This document shows, piece after piece, positions 22,763 through 31,233 of a DNA stretch of 64,000 nucleotides (the stretch's first letter is position 1; each line of letters starts with the position of its first letter). The stretch covers positions 62,001-126,000 of the forward strand of contig NZ_BMRZ01000007.1 of NCBI RefSeq assembly GCF_014648895.1, read 5' to 3'. A program made the translations under genes and the position numbers. Source of the stretch: Streptomyces tanashiensis (GTDB lineage Bacteria > Actinomycetota > Actinomycetes > Streptomycetales > Streptomycetaceae). The notes under the pieces were generated by a model. It worked only from the letters and a program-made list of their open reading frames with translations. It did no database searches and was not told the DNA's origin.

Positions 22763-24115
22763 GTGGAGGCGAGCCACGGCAAGCGGATTCGGCCGGAGCC
22801 CTCATCCTCGGCGCCGTCGGAGCCTGTGAAGCGGCCGGCTCCGCTGACGCGTCTGCGGACTGCCGTGTCAGAGCCCCCGCCGGGGCCGGCGAGGCCGGAG
22901 TTCTGGCGCAGCCCACTGCGGGGGCTGTGGCTCACCTCCGTGCTAGGGCTGGTCCTGCTGGTCGGTGTCACGCTGCTGTTCGTGACGGGCCTGCTGTCGT
23001 ATGCCGCGTACAACCCGGATCTCTCGCCGGTCAACGACCAGACGCCGGACAAGGGGTGGCTCGGCTTCTACCTGTTCTCCTGGCCGACCTCGCCGTACTG
23101 GCTCTACCGGGTGAACCAGGGTGTGCACGTGGTCCTCGGCGTCGTCCTCGTGCCGGTCCTGCTGGCGAAGTTGTGGTCGGTCATCCCCAAGATGTTCCAG
23201 TGGCCACCCGTACGGTCGGTGAGCCACGGCATCGAGCGCCTGTCCCTGCTCCTGCTGGTGGGCGGCGCCATCTTCGAGTTCGCCACGGGCATCCTCAACG
23301 TGCAGCTGCACTACATCTTCCCGGGCTCCTTCTACGTCCTGCACTTCTACGGAGCGTGGGTGTTCATCGGTGCCTTCGTCGTGCACGTGGCCTTCCGGCT
23401 GCCGCGTGCCCTCCGCGCGCTGAGGTACGGACGCGAGCTGCCGGAAGCCGGTACGGAGGAGGCGGCCGGCCTTGCGTCGCCCCGGCCGGTGCCCCCGACC
23501 ATCTCACGCCGGGGCGCCCTGGGCATGATCGGACTGGGGTCCCTCGCGTTGTTCGTGGTGACCGCCGGGCAGAGCGTGGGCGGCTGGTGGCGCCAGACGG
23601 CGCTGCTCGCCCCGCACGGCCGCGATCCCGGTGCAGGGCCGAACGGTTTCCAGATCAACAAGACCGCGGCCTCCGTGGGGATCAGGCCCAGCGACATCGG
23701 CCCCGCCTGGCGGCTGACCGTATGCAGCGGGGGCGGCCAGGTTGTGCTGACCCGAGACGAGCTTCTGGCCATGGAGCAGCGCGAAGCAGCTCTGCCCATC
23801 GCCTGCGTGGAGGGCTGGTCGACCCCTGACCAGCTGTGGAGCGGCGTTCGGCTCACCGACCTGGCCGCCCTGGTGGGGCGGGGGACGGACACCCCGCGGG
23901 CCCTGGTGGAATCGGTACAGAGGGGAGGGTCGTTCCGCTCCGTCGTCCTGAGGGACAACCAGGTACGCGACCACCGTTCACTCCTGGCCGTGCGCGTCAA
24001 CGGTGCCGTCCTCTCGCAGGACCACGGCTACCCGGCCCGTGTGATCGTCCCGGGCGCGCCCGGCGTCCACAACACCAAATGGGTCACCCGGATCACCTTC
24101 GGAGAGCCGGCATGA
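22763..24115 (+). CDS. Membrane cytochrome b/molybdopterin oxidoreductase fusion, copy 1
   Basis: GTG 22763 follows GGAGG. The 450-residue protein has a di-haem cytochrome b-like membrane half (~50-225). His residues lie in its helices (VNQGVHVVLGVVLVP; VSHGIERLSLLLLVGG; VLHFYGAWVFIGAFVVHVAF). A further helix (~255-275) leads to a sulfite-oxidase/YedY-type molybdopterin domain (~290-450). The presumed Mo-ligating cysteine is in PIACVEGWS (~349), and HGYPARVIVPGAPGV is the second family motif. It probably passes electrons between the membrane quinone pool and an outer-face substrate. It is coupled by ATGA to a small membrane protein, and the pair recurs at 26706. Confidence 0.85.
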   Translation: MEASHGKRIRPEPSSSAPSEPVKRPAPLTRLRTAVSEPPPGPARPEFWRSPLRGLWLTSVLGLVLLVGVTLLFVTGLLSYAAYNPDLSPVNDQTPDKGWLGFYLFSWPTSPYWLYRVNQGVHVVLGVVLVPVLLAKLWSVIPKMFQWPPVRSVSHGIERLSLLLLVGGAIFEFATGILNVQLHYIFPGSFYVLHFYGAWVFIGAFVVHVAFRLPRALRALRYGRELPEAGTEEAAGLASPRPVPPTISRRGALGMIGLGSLALFVVTAGQSVGGWWRQTALLAPHGRDPGAGPNGFQINKTAASVGIRPSDIGPAWRLTVCSGGGQVVLTRDELLAMEQREAALPIACVEGWSTPDQLWSGVRLTDLAALVGRGTDTPRALVESVQRGGSFRSVVLRDNQVRDHRSLLAVRVNGAVLSQDHGYPARVIVPGAPGVHNTKWVTRITFGEPA

Positions 24116-24630
24116 GCGCCATGACCGCCTTCCGCCGCCGCTACGGAGCCTCGCCGCTCCACCTGCTCCTGGTCCTGGCCTCCTTCGCCCTCGCCGCCTA
24201 CGCAGGCGTGCGACTGCTCAAGGGAGACACCCTGGGCGTGGCCCTGTGGTTCGTCGGGGCGGCGCTCCTCCACGACCTCGTCCTGCTCCCCCTGTACGTG
24301 GTGACGGACCGGGCCGCGCAGCGCCTGTTCAGAGAGAAGGCAGGTGTGGGGGAGGGGGCGCCGAGGCCGAGCGTCAACTACGTACGTGTTCCGGTTTTCG
24401 TCTCGGGGCTTCTGCTGTTGGTCTGGTGGCCACTGATCCTGGGCCGGGTCGACCACTACACCGCGTACACGGGGCTCCCGGCCGACGGGTTCCTGGGACG
24501 CTGGCTGCTGATCACAGCCGCCCTCTTCGTGGCCTCGGCAGCGACCCTCCTCGTCCGGGGATGGCATGAATCGGCGCCTCGACGACGTGCCGCACGCCGC
24601 GAGCGACGCGCACGCGAGGCCGCGCGTTGA
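24112..24630 (+). CDS. Four-helix membrane partner of the oxidoreductase, copy 1
   Basis: ATG 24112 overlaps the oxidoreductase stop by ATGA. The 172-residue protein has helices near residues 18-34, 42-60, 88-108 and 128-148, with a LWFVGAALLHDLVLLPLYV segment containing a conserved His-Asp. A basic C-terminal tail follows (RRRAARRERRAREAAR). The paralogue at 27848 has an equivalent ALVHDGLIAPLVF segment, so the HD in helix 2 is probably functional. An accessory subunit of the oxidoreductase is likely. Confidence 0.7.
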   Translation: MSAMTAFRRRYGASPLHLLLVLASFALAAYAGVRLLKGDTLGVALWFVGAALLHDLVLLPLYVVTDRAAQRLFREKAGVGEGAPRPSVNYVRVPVFVSGLLLLVWWPLILGRVDHYTAYTGLPADGFLGRWLLITAALFVASAATLLVRGWHESAPRRRAARRERRAREAAR

Positions 24631-24723
24631 CGGAGGGCCGGCGCCTCAGACCCGCGCGGTGCCGGTCGACTCATGGCCTCTCCCGCAGGGCGCGTCGCCG
24701 GGTCGTGCGGAAGAGTGGGTTCC

Positions 24724-25053
24724 ATGACGTATGACGAAGGGCTGGCCCAGCGGATCAGGGAGGGGCTGGGCGAGCGGTCGGGCTTCACGGAGAAGCGGAT
24801 GTTCGGCGGCCTGGCCTTCCTGCTGGGCGGGAACATGACCGTGGGCGTGGTCGGCGACGAGCTGATAGCCCGCGTGGGTCCCGAGCGGGCCGAGGAGGCA
24901 CTGGCCCGCCCGGAGGCCCGCCCGATGGATTTCACCGGCAAGCCGATGCGCGGCTGGGTGACCGTCGGCGGCCCCGCCCTCGCAGAGGACCGGGTCCTCG
25001 ACCACTGGATCGCCACGGCCGTGGGTTTCGCGAGCACGCTGCCGCCCAAGTAA
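24724..25053 (+). CDS. TfoX/Sxy N-terminal-domain protein
   Basis: The 109-residue product begins at ATG 24724. The sequence EKRMFGGLAFLLGGNMTVGV (~20-39) and the DELIARVG and MDFTGKPMRGWVTV segments are characteristic of the TfoX N-terminal domain. In gamma-proteobacteria TfoX activates competence genes. In actinomycetes these stand-alone domains have no proven role. No neighbour suggests competence, so I give only the domain. Confidence 0.85.
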   Translation: MTYDEGLAQRIREGLGERSGFTEKRMFGGLAFLLGGNMTVGVVGDELIARVGPERAEEALARPEARPMDFTGKPMRGWVTVGGPALAEDRVLDHWIATAVGFASTLPPK

Positions 25054-25072
25054 CGGGCGAGCGCCGGTACGT

Positions 25073-25205
25073 CGCCTGCGTCTGGTCCGCAGCGGACTCC
25101 CCTCCCCGGAGGCATGCGCCGCGCACGCCGAGGGCCGGCGCCACTACGTCGGCCGGCTCGCGGTCCGGGCCGAGGGTGGCGACCCTGGCCCCGATGTCTG
25201 GATGG
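25073..25205 (+). pseudogene. Second AHSA1-type C-terminal relic
   Basis: From about 25073 the frame reads RLRLVRSGLPSPEACAAH, AEGRRHYVGRLAV and RAEGGDPGPDVWMEMP. This parallels the relic at 22422-22540 residue by residue (EACAAH, RHYV-RLA, EGGDPGPD-WM). No start and no natural stop remain. Past 25205 the sequence is the antisense of the convergent glycosyltransferase's 3' end. The two relics lie in the same direction 2.65 kb apart. Confidence 0.6.
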
Positions 25206-26592
25206 AGATGCCTTCGGGCCGGCGCGTTCCGGTTCCGCGACGCCGCCGCATGGCAGCGGCCGCGAGGACGAGGAGGGCCGCGGCACCGTACGCGATCGCG
25301 GCCGTCGGCTCCCGCTGGGCGAAGACCCGGCCGAAGACGTAGACGGCTGGGCCGGCCAGGGCGACGCCCAGCCATTCCCAGCGTCCGTCCAGTGCGACGA
25401 GGGCGACCAGGAGCAGGGCGTACCAGGAGTAGCCGGGTGTGAGGAGGGCGAACGCCCACCCCGTGACCAGGAGTGCCCCGCTCCACGGCCGTTGCGGGTC
25501 ACCGCGCCGCATCACGTACAAGGACACGACCGCCATGACGGCGAGGACCACGGGCAACGCCCAGCTGTCGGGCAGGACCAGGCGGAGCAGCGCGTACCGT
25601 GCTCCGGCCGCGGGGTCGTCGTAACCTTCCTCCTCCACATAGCCGCCGAGATAGCCGAATACGGAGCCGTCCGAGAGGAGGACGTACGGCAGGTAGGCGA
25701 GCACGGTGAACGCGGCGGCGGGAAGCAGCACGGCGCCGGCGTCGCGGACGCGGCGGACTCCGGACAGCGCGCCCGGCAGGACGATGGCGGGCATGAGCTT
25801 GGTGGCGATGGCGGCGCCGATGACCAGCCCGCCGGCCGAGCGGCGGTTCGGAAGGACGGCGAGGAGCCCGAGTCCGGTCACGGCCAGCAGCGCCCCGAGG
25901 ACGTCCACATGCGCGTTGTTGACCGCCTCGATGGGCACGGCGGGACACCACGCCCAGTACGCGGCCCGGCGCGGGTCCGTGCCCCTGCGGCGCAGGATCA
26001 GCAGCACCGCACCGGTCACGCCCAGGGCGATCAGGCCGGAGCCGATCTGGAGGGGCTTGTGGCGGGCGCCTTCCGGGGAGAGCTGGTCGACGGTCAGGAA
26101 GTACGCCTCGGCGACGGGCGGGTAGATGGTGTGTACGGCGGGCCGGTTGAGACGCGTGCAGTGCGGTTCCGGTCCGGTGTGGGGGATGTGGGCGCGGTCG
26201 GGACCGGTGCAGGCCGTCCCTGTGGGGAAGAGCCACGAGTCGCGCAGCCGGACAAGCTCCGGGTCTTGCGGAGCGTGGTCGTACGGGGAGACGCCGGCCG
26301 ACTGGACGCGGCCGTCCCAGGCGTAGCGGTACGAGTCGGTGCTGGTCCGGGGCGGTGCCACGAGACCGGTCACCGTGACGGCGATCGCTCCGGCCACGAG
26401 CAGGGGCACGACATGGGAGGACGGAACCCGGCGCAGCGCGAGCAGAGCGCCGGCGAAGAGCACCCAGCACGCCGCGTACCGCCAGAACAGTCCGCCGGGG
26501 TCGGCGCGGTAACCGTCGTATCGGATGGTGAGGACGAGGACGGTGCTGAGGGCGGCGAGGGCCGTCGCGGTGAGGGCGGTGCGCGGGTTCAC
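25144..26592 (-). CDS. GT87-like polyprenyl-phosphate mannosyltransferase-type membrane protein
   Basis: I start at GTG 26592; an upstream in-frame ATG at 26676 has no better ribosome site. About 482 residues with roughly 11-12 helices. The first outer loop has the acidic motif STDSYRYAWDGRVQSAGVSP (~80-99), followed by YPPVAEAYF, typical of GT87/GT39-like enzymes that use a polyprenyl-phosphate sugar donor. The last ~25 residues (from PEGISIQ) are antisense to the AHSA1 relic, so the native C-terminus was replaced at the junction. It is divergent from the second oxidoreductase cassette and probably glycosylates an envelope polymer or protein. Confidence 0.75.
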   Translation of the reverse strand: MNPRTALTATALAALSTVLVLTIRYDGYRADPGGLFWRYAACWVLFAGALLALRRVPSSHVVPLLVAGAIAVTVTGLVAPPRTSTDSYRYAWDGRVQSAGVSPYDHAPQDPELVRLRDSWLFPTGTACTGPDRAHIPHTGPEPHCTRLNRPAVHTIYPPVAEAYFLTVDQLSPEGARHKPLQIGSGLIALGVTGAVLLILRRRGTDPRRAAYWAWCPAVPIEAVNNAHVDVLGALLAVTGLGLLAVLPNRRSAGGLVIGAAIATKLMPAIVLPGALSGVRRVRDAGAVLLPAAAFTVLAYLPYVLLSDGSVFGYLGGYVEEEGYDDPAAGARYALLRLVLPDSWALPVVLAVMAVVSLYVMRRGDPQRPWSGALLVTGWAFALLTPGYSWYALLLVALVALDGRWEWLGVALAGPAVYVFGRVFAQREPTAAIAYGAAALLVLAAAAMRRRRGTGTRRPEGISIQTSGPGSPPSARTASRPT

Positions 26593-26705
26593 GTCCGCAG
26601 CGTTCCAGGAACGGTACTGGAAGTGGGGTCGGGCGCCCCGCGCGTCCGTGTTTCGTAAGGTGTTCCGACCACCCACACGGGTGTGTCCGGGGGTGTCATG
26701 GGCTC

Positions 26706-27848
26706 ATGCGCTTCACTCAGCCTCCTGGACCGTCGATCACCTTCAAGCCGCGCCTGCATGATGCCCGTACCGCGACCGTGATCGGTCGATGGCTCGGGCT
26801 CGCCGTCGTCATCTGTTTCGCGACCGGCGTGCTCAGCCACTACCTCCAGCACCCGCCCGCCTGGCTCGCCGACCGGCTGCCGAGCCGCCCGTACTGGGGA
26901 TACCGGCTCACCCAGGGACTGCACGTGGCCTCGGGCATCGCCGCGATCCCGCTGCTTCTGGCCAAGTTGTGGGCGGTCTACCCACGGCTCTTCGCGTGGC
27001 CGCCGATCCGTTCGGTCCGGCACGCGCTGGAACGCCTCTCGGTGGCCGTGCTCGTTGCCGCCGGGATCTTCGAGCTGTTCACCGGGCTGCTGAACACCTT
27101 CCAGTGGTACCCCTGGCCGTTCTCCTTCGTACCCGTCCACTACGCCGTCGGCTGGCTCCTGGTGGGAGCGCTGCTGCTCCACGTCGCCGTTCGATGGCCC
27201 CGCATCCGTGACCACTTCACCCGCCGCTCACCCGGCACCCTCGCCCTCCCCTCCGCCGACGGGCCGGACCGCCGTCAGCTGCTGGCGGCCCTCGCGGCCG
27301 GGGTCGGCGCCGTAACGCTGACGACCGTCGGCCAGTCCGTCACCGCGCTCGGTCCGCTGGAGCTGTTCGGCCCGCGCAGTCCGGACCACGGGCCGCAGGG
27401 ACTGCCGGTCAACCGCACGGCCGCCGCGGCACGCGTCACGGAGGCGTCGCTGACCGACTGGCGGTTGACCGTCGCCGGGCCGCGCCCGTACAGCCTCACT
27501 CTGGAGGAACTGCGCGCGATGCCGCAGCACGAGGTGACGCTGCCCATCGCGTGCGTGGAAGGGTGGAGCAAGTCCGCCCGCTGGACGGGGGTACGGGTGC
27601 GCGACCTGCTGGACCGGGCGGGAGGCGACCCGCGTGCCGGGTGCCGGGTGGTGTCACTGGAGGCGGCGGGCGCGTACCGGGTGATGGAGATGGGCCGCAC
27701 GTACGCCCAGGACCCGCTCACCCTGCTGGCGTTGGGCCTGAACGGCGAGGTGCTGTCCCTGGACCACGGCTACCCGGCGCGGATCATCGCCCCGAACCGG
27801 CCCGGGGTGCTCCAGACCAAGTGGGTCGGCCGACTGGAGGTGCGGTGA
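26706..27848 (+). CDS. Membrane cytochrome b/molybdopterin oxidoreductase fusion, copy 2
   Basis: This 380-residue paralogue of the protein at 22763 keeps the same layout. Four cytochrome b-like helices span ~20-165 (LTQGLHVASGIAAIPLLLAK; VRHALERLSVAVLVAAGIFE; FVPVHYAVGWLLVGALLLHV). One further helix lies at ~190-210 and a molybdopterin domain at ~220-380. The presumed Mo-ligating cysteine is in PIACVEGWS (~282) and the second motif is HGYPARIIAPNRPGV. The N-terminus is shorter by about 40 residues than copy 1. The stop overlaps the next start by one base (TGATG). Confidence 0.86.
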   Translation: MRFTQPPGPSITFKPRLHDARTATVIGRWLGLAVVICFATGVLSHYLQHPPAWLADRLPSRPYWGYRLTQGLHVASGIAAIPLLLAKLWAVYPRLFAWPPIRSVRHALERLSVAVLVAAGIFELFTGLLNTFQWYPWPFSFVPVHYAVGWLLVGALLLHVAVRWPRIRDHFTRRSPGTLALPSADGPDRRQLLAALAAGVGAVTLTTVGQSVTALGPLELFGPRSPDHGPQGLPVNRTAAAARVTEASLTDWRLTVAGPRPYSLTLEELRAMPQHEVTLPIACVEGWSKSARWTGVRVRDLLDRAGGDPRAGCRVVSLEAAGAYRVMEMGRTYAQDPLTLLALGLNGEVLSLDHGYPARIIAPNRPGVLQTKWVGRLEVR

Positions 27849-28252
27849 TGGCGTACCGGTACCTGGTGGGCGGCTGTGGGATCGTGCTGATGGCCTTCGG
27901 CGGTGCTCTGCTGCTGGAGCAGCCCGAGCCGTGGCGGGTCGGCGTGTGGCTCGCGGGTGGGGCCCTCGTGCACGACGGGCTGATCGCACCGCTCGTCTTC
28001 GCGATCGCCGCGCTCGCAGTGGCGGCGGGTCTGCGTCTGCGCGGTGTTCCGCGCGCCGCGCTGATCGTCGCGGGCTCGCTGACGGTGATCGCCCTCCCGC
28101 CGCTCCTGCGCCCTGGAGGCGTGGCCAACGCGACGGTGCTGCCGCTGGACTACGCACGGAACTGGTTGCTCGCGATGGCGGCCGTCGCCGTGATCACCGT
28201 GGCGTACGTCGGACTGCGCGCGTGCCTGCGAAGGGCGGCTCGGCGGCGCTGA
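27848..28252 (+). CDS. Membrane partner of the oxidoreductase, copy 2
   Basis: ATG 27848 shares a base with the preceding stop. The 134-residue protein has helices near residues 6-22, 32-58, 68-84 and 102-122. ALVHDGLIAPLVF in helix 2 matches ALLHDLVLLPLYV in the first cassette, which supports homology and a shared job beside the oxidoreductase. A strong terminator hairpin follows. Confidence 0.7.
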   Translation: MAYRYLVGGCGIVLMAFGGALLLEQPEPWRVGVWLAGGALVHDGLIAPLVFAIAALAVAAGLRLRGVPRAALIVAGSLTVIALPPLLRPGGVANATVLPLDYARNWLLAMAAVAVITVAYVGLRACLRRAARRR

Positions 28253-28272
28253 GTCGTGGCAGAGCCATGGAG

Positions 28273-28306
28273 AAGGGGCCGACGGGGTGTCAGGCGTCGG
28301 CCCCTT
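28273..28306. terminator. Bidirectional terminator hairpin, 12-bp perfect arms
   Basis: AAGGGGCCGACG (28273-28284) pairs perfectly with CGTCGGCCCCTT (28295-28306) around a 10-nt loop. It lies between the plus-strand cassette and the minus-strand methyltransferase and can serve both. Ending in TT, it fits a Rho-independent terminator for the plus strand. Confidence 0.8.
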
Positions 28307-28318
28307 CAGGTCGTGTCG

Positions 28319-28975
28319 TCAGCGGCGTAGGACCACGAAGCTGCGGCCCGCGGCCTGCCAGGTGAGGGCGCGGGTCCAGCCGGCCTCCGGGGCCTCGGCG
28401 CAGAGTGCCCGCGTGCCGAGCCGGGCCCACCGGAAGGGCGTTCCGCGGCCGCCGCGGCCGTCGTCGACGTGGACCTCGACGCGTTCGTCGACGTCGACGG
28501 CGGCCACCTCGACCAGCAGGGAGCCGGACGGTGAGGCGAGTCGGGCGGCGCGGCGGAGCAGGGCGGCCGGGTCGCCTCCGATGCCGATGTTGCCGTCGAT
28601 GAGCAGCACGGTGTCCCAGCGGCCCTCACGAGGCAGGGGATCGAAGACCGATCTGCACAGGGCGCTGCCTCCCGCGCGGACTGCGCGGGCCACCGCCTCC
28701 GGGGTGACGTCCACCCCGAGAGCCCGGTGTCCGCGTGCGGCGAGGGCTGTGACGAGGCGGCCGGGTCCACACCCGATGTCCAGGACCGGGCCGTCGCAGC
28801 GGTCGAGGACGGTGGTGTCGGCCGCGTCGGGTTCGGCGCACCATCGCTCGACCTCGAGCGGCAGCAGCCAGCCGTCGTCTCGGCGCAGGTAGAGAGGGCC
28901 ACGGCCGGTGCGGAGCGCCTTGGCGTACGGGTCGGCCCGCCAGGCGAGGGCGGGCTCGGTCAGTTGGGCGGTCAC
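28319..28975 (-). CDS. SAM-dependent class I methyltransferase
   Basis: GTG 28975 overlaps the upstream stop by GTGA. The 218-residue protein has motif I VLDIGCGPGRLVTALAARG (~65-83), motif II GVDVTPEAV (~88-96) and DTVLLIDGNIGIGGDPAALL (~119-138). It ends with RSFVVLRR, a C-terminal strand typical of small Rossmann methyltransferases. It is the last gene of a three-gene operon with a DUF2064-type enzyme and a family-2 glycosyltransferase, so the substrate is probably a glycosylated lipid or cell-surface sugar. Confidence 0.85.
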   Translation of the reverse strand: MTAQLTEPALAWRADPYAKALRTGRGPLYLRRDDGWLLPLEVERWCAEPDAADTTVLDRCDGPVLDIGCGPGRLVTALAARGHRALGVDVTPEAVARAVRAGGSALCRSVFDPLPREGRWDTVLLIDGNIGIGGDPAALLRRAARLASPSGSLLVEVAAVDVDERVEVHVDDGRGGRGTPFRWARLGTRALCAEAPEAGWTRALTWQAAGRSFVVLRR

Positions 28976-29592
28976 CGCGTCACCGCGCCCAGCCGGTCGT
29001 GGAGGGTGGCGAAGCGGGTGCCGGGTATGGCGGCCGCGACCTGTGCCGCGTCGGCCGGGGTGTCCACGTCGCACAGCTCGGGCAGGTCCCGTACCGCGCG
29101 CCCGGACGCGGTCAGCCGTCGGCGCTGCTCGCGCCCGGTGTGTGCCACCGACATGGGGACGCCGAGCAAGAGTGCCGGGTCGGGCTCGGCCAGGCCGAGC
29201 GCCCAGAATCCGCCGTCGTCGGCCGGGCCGAACCAGGCATCGGTCTCGCTGAAGTCGAGGCCCTGGGCGAGGAGGTCGGGGGTGACCTGAGGGGTGTCCA
29301 TGCCGATGAGCAGGGCGGGCCCTTCGACGTGGGAGAAGGCCGCGGCCAGTCGGGCGTCCAGGCTCCCGACGCCTTGCGGAAGGACCTCGATGCCCTCGGG
29401 CACCCACGGCCCCGGTCGCCCTTCGAGGACCAGAACACGACGCCCGACGGAGGCGTACAGCACGGCCGCGAGCGTGTCCTGGAGGGCGGCTCGGGCCAGC
29501 TCGGCTGCCTGTTCCGGGGTGAAGTGCGGGGTGAGGCGTGTCTTGACCCGGCCCGCCACGGGCGCCTTGGCGATGACGAGGAGGGTGCTCAT
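28972..29592 (-). CDS. DUF2064 (TIGR04282-type) nucleotidyl/glycosyl-transferase-like protein
   Basis: ATG 29592 overlaps the GT2 stop by ATGA. The 206-residue product opens with STLLVIAKAPVAGRVKTRLT, the hallmark of DUF2064 proteins, which resemble CofC/MobA nucleotidyltransferases. LLIGMDTPQVTPDLL (~93-107) holds the acidic metal-binding motif, and FGPADDGGFWALGL (~121-134) follows. In many actinomycetes this gene sits between a GT2 and a methyltransferase as here. The exact reaction is unproven. Confidence 0.82.
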   Translation of the reverse strand: MSTLLVIAKAPVAGRVKTRLTPHFTPEQAAELARAALQDTLAAVLYASVGRRVLVLEGRPGPWVPEGIEVLPQGVGSLDARLAAAFSHVEGPALLIGMDTPQVTPDLLAQGLDFSETDAWFGPADDGGFWALGLAEPDPALLLGVPMSVAHTGREQRRRLTASGRAVRDLPELCDVDTPADAAQVAAAIPGTRFATLHDRLGAVTR

Positions 29593-30305
29593 ACGGAGAC
29601 CTCTCCGGCCGCGACGGACGGTGCGCCGGGCGGCTCCGCCAGGACCCGGCGCATGTCGCGCACGGCGTGCCAGGTGCCCCGCCAGGTCCCGGTGACCTTC
29701 GACTTCCCCGAGCGGGGCAGGTACGGGACGTCCGTCTCGGCGACCCGCCAGCCCGCATCCGAAGCCCGTACGACCATTTGGAGCGGGTAGCCGCTGCGCC
29801 GGTCGGTCAGCCCCAGCCCAAGCAGCGCCTCTCGTCGTGCCACCCGCATCGGGCCGAGGTCGTGCAGCCGCAGCCCGGTGCGGTGACGCAGCATGCGCGC
29901 GAGGGCCAGGTTCCCGGCGCGGGCATGCAGGGGCCAGGCACCTCGCCCCTGCGGGCGCCGACGCCCGAGCACCAGATCGGCCTCGCCCGATGCCACGCGG
30001 GCGGCCATCGGGGCGAGCAGTCCTGGGTCCATCGAGGCGTCGCAGTCGCAGAAGCAGACCAGGTCGGCGCGGGCCGCGAGCAGCCCGGCGTGGCAGGCGG
30101 CACCGAAACCACGCCGGCTCTCGTGGACGACGGTCGCCCCGAGGCTTCGGGCGATCTCCGCGGAGCCGTCGGTCGAGCCGTTGTCGACGACGATGGCCCG
30201 CCACCCGGCGGGCACCCGCGCCAGCACCCAGGGGAGCGCTTCGGCTTCGTCGAGGCACGGCAGTACGAGGTCCGCGCGGGGCGGCGGGCAAGCAGATGCA
30301 GTCAC
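29589..30305 (-). CDS. Family-2 glycosyltransferase
   Basis: I start at GTG 30305 although GGAGG abuts it; GTG 30314 is an alternative. About 238 residues in a GT-A fold: ADLVLPCLDEAEALPWVLAR at the N-terminus, AIVVDNGSTDGSAEIARSLG (~36-55), and the DxD-like metal site DLVCFCDCDASMDPG (~80-94). No C-terminal membrane helix is seen. Similar proteins (DPM1/GT2-like) move sugars from nucleotide donors to lipid acceptors. It is first in the operon with the DUF2064 and methyltransferase genes and divergent from a two-component system. Confidence 0.84.
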   Translation of the reverse strand: MTASACPPPRADLVLPCLDEAEALPWVLARVPAGWRAIVVDNGSTDGSAEIARSLGATVVHESRRGFGAACHAGLLAARADLVCFCDCDASMDPGLLAPMAARVASGEADLVLGRRRPQGRGAWPLHARAGNLALARMLRHRTGLRLHDLGPMRVARREALLGLGLTDRRSGYPLQMVVRASDAGWRVAETDVPYLPRSGKSKVTGTWRGTWHAVRDMRRVLAEPPGAPSVAAGEVSV

Positions 30306-30429
30306 CCTCCACACCGTAGGAACCGAGGAGCGGGAAATGCCCCTTCCAGTCCTTACGAAACGCGGACGCCATCCCGGGGGAGGGGTGCCTGTGCCAGAGC
30401 CACGGCCGGACGGGTGACAACCTGGGGCC

Positions 30430-31233
30430 ATGGCAGTGACCGACGGGGAGAGCCCGTACGAAGGACACCACGCCGATGGTGTCGACGGGGCCGGTGCCCT
30501 GGGCAGGGTCCTCGTGGTGGACGACGATCCGACCGTCTCGGAAGTCGTGGCCGAGTACCTGAAGCGGGCTGGTTTCGCAGTAAGCCTGGCCGCCGACGGG
30601 CCGGCCGCGCTGAGCGCCGCCGAGGAGCTCCGGCCCGACCTCGTGGTGCTGGACCTGATGCTGCCAGGCATGGACGGGCTGGAGGTCTGCCGCCGGCTGC
30701 GCGCACGGGAGAACGGCAGCCCACCGGTCCCGGTCATCATGCTGACCGCGCGAGGTGACGAGGACGAACGGATCCTGGGCCTGGAGGTCGGCGCGGACGA
30801 CTACGTGACCAAACCCTTCAGCCCGCGAGAGCTCGTCCTGCGTGTGCGGTCGGTCCTGCGTCGCGCGGCCGCCGCCGCTCCGGCCGATGGGCAACGGCTC
30901 GACGCGGCGGGGCTGTCCTTGGACGCAACGGCCCGCCGCGTCACCAAGAACGGGAAGGAACTCACGCTCACCCTGAGGGAGTTCGACCTCCTCACCTACT
31001 TCCTGCGGCACCCGGGGCAGGTCTGCGACCGGGAGCGGCTGATGCGCGAGGTCTGGGGCTGGGACTTCGGAGATCTTTCCACCGTGACCGTCCACGTGCG
31101 CCGGCTCCGCGGAAAGGTCGAGGACGACCCGGCGAACCCGCGGCTGATCCAGACCGTCTGGGGCGTCGGCTACCGCTTCGAGGCGAGCCCGGAGGCCACA
31201 TCGGCCGGCGAGAGGGCGGCCGACGATGCGTGA
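30430..31233 (+). CDS. OmpR-family response regulator
   Basis: The 267-residue protein has a 25-residue polar extension, then a receiver domain (~26-145) with acidic pocket D31-D33, phospho-acceptor D75 in VVLDLMLPGMDG, and the conserved Lys in DDYVTKPFSP (~124). A winged-helix DNA-binding domain follows (~165-255; LTLREFDLLTYFLRHPGQVC, then VTVHVRRLRGKVEDDP and TVWGVGYRF). It overlaps the histidine kinase gene by 8 nt. Likely targets are the divergent glycosyltransferase operon and perhaps the epimerase. Confidence 0.93.
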   Translation: MAVTDGESPYEGHHADGVDGAGALGRVLVVDDDPTVSEVVAEYLKRAGFAVSLAADGPAALSAAEELRPDLVVLDLMLPGMDGLEVCRRLRARENGSPPVPVIMLTARGDEDERILGLEVGADDYVTKPFSPRELVLRVRSVLRRAAAAAPADGQRLDAAGLSLDATARRVTKNGKELTLTLREFDLLTYFLRHPGQVCDRERLMREVWGWDFGDLSTVTVHVRRLRGKVEDDPANPRLIQTVWGVGYRFEASPEATSAGERAADDA

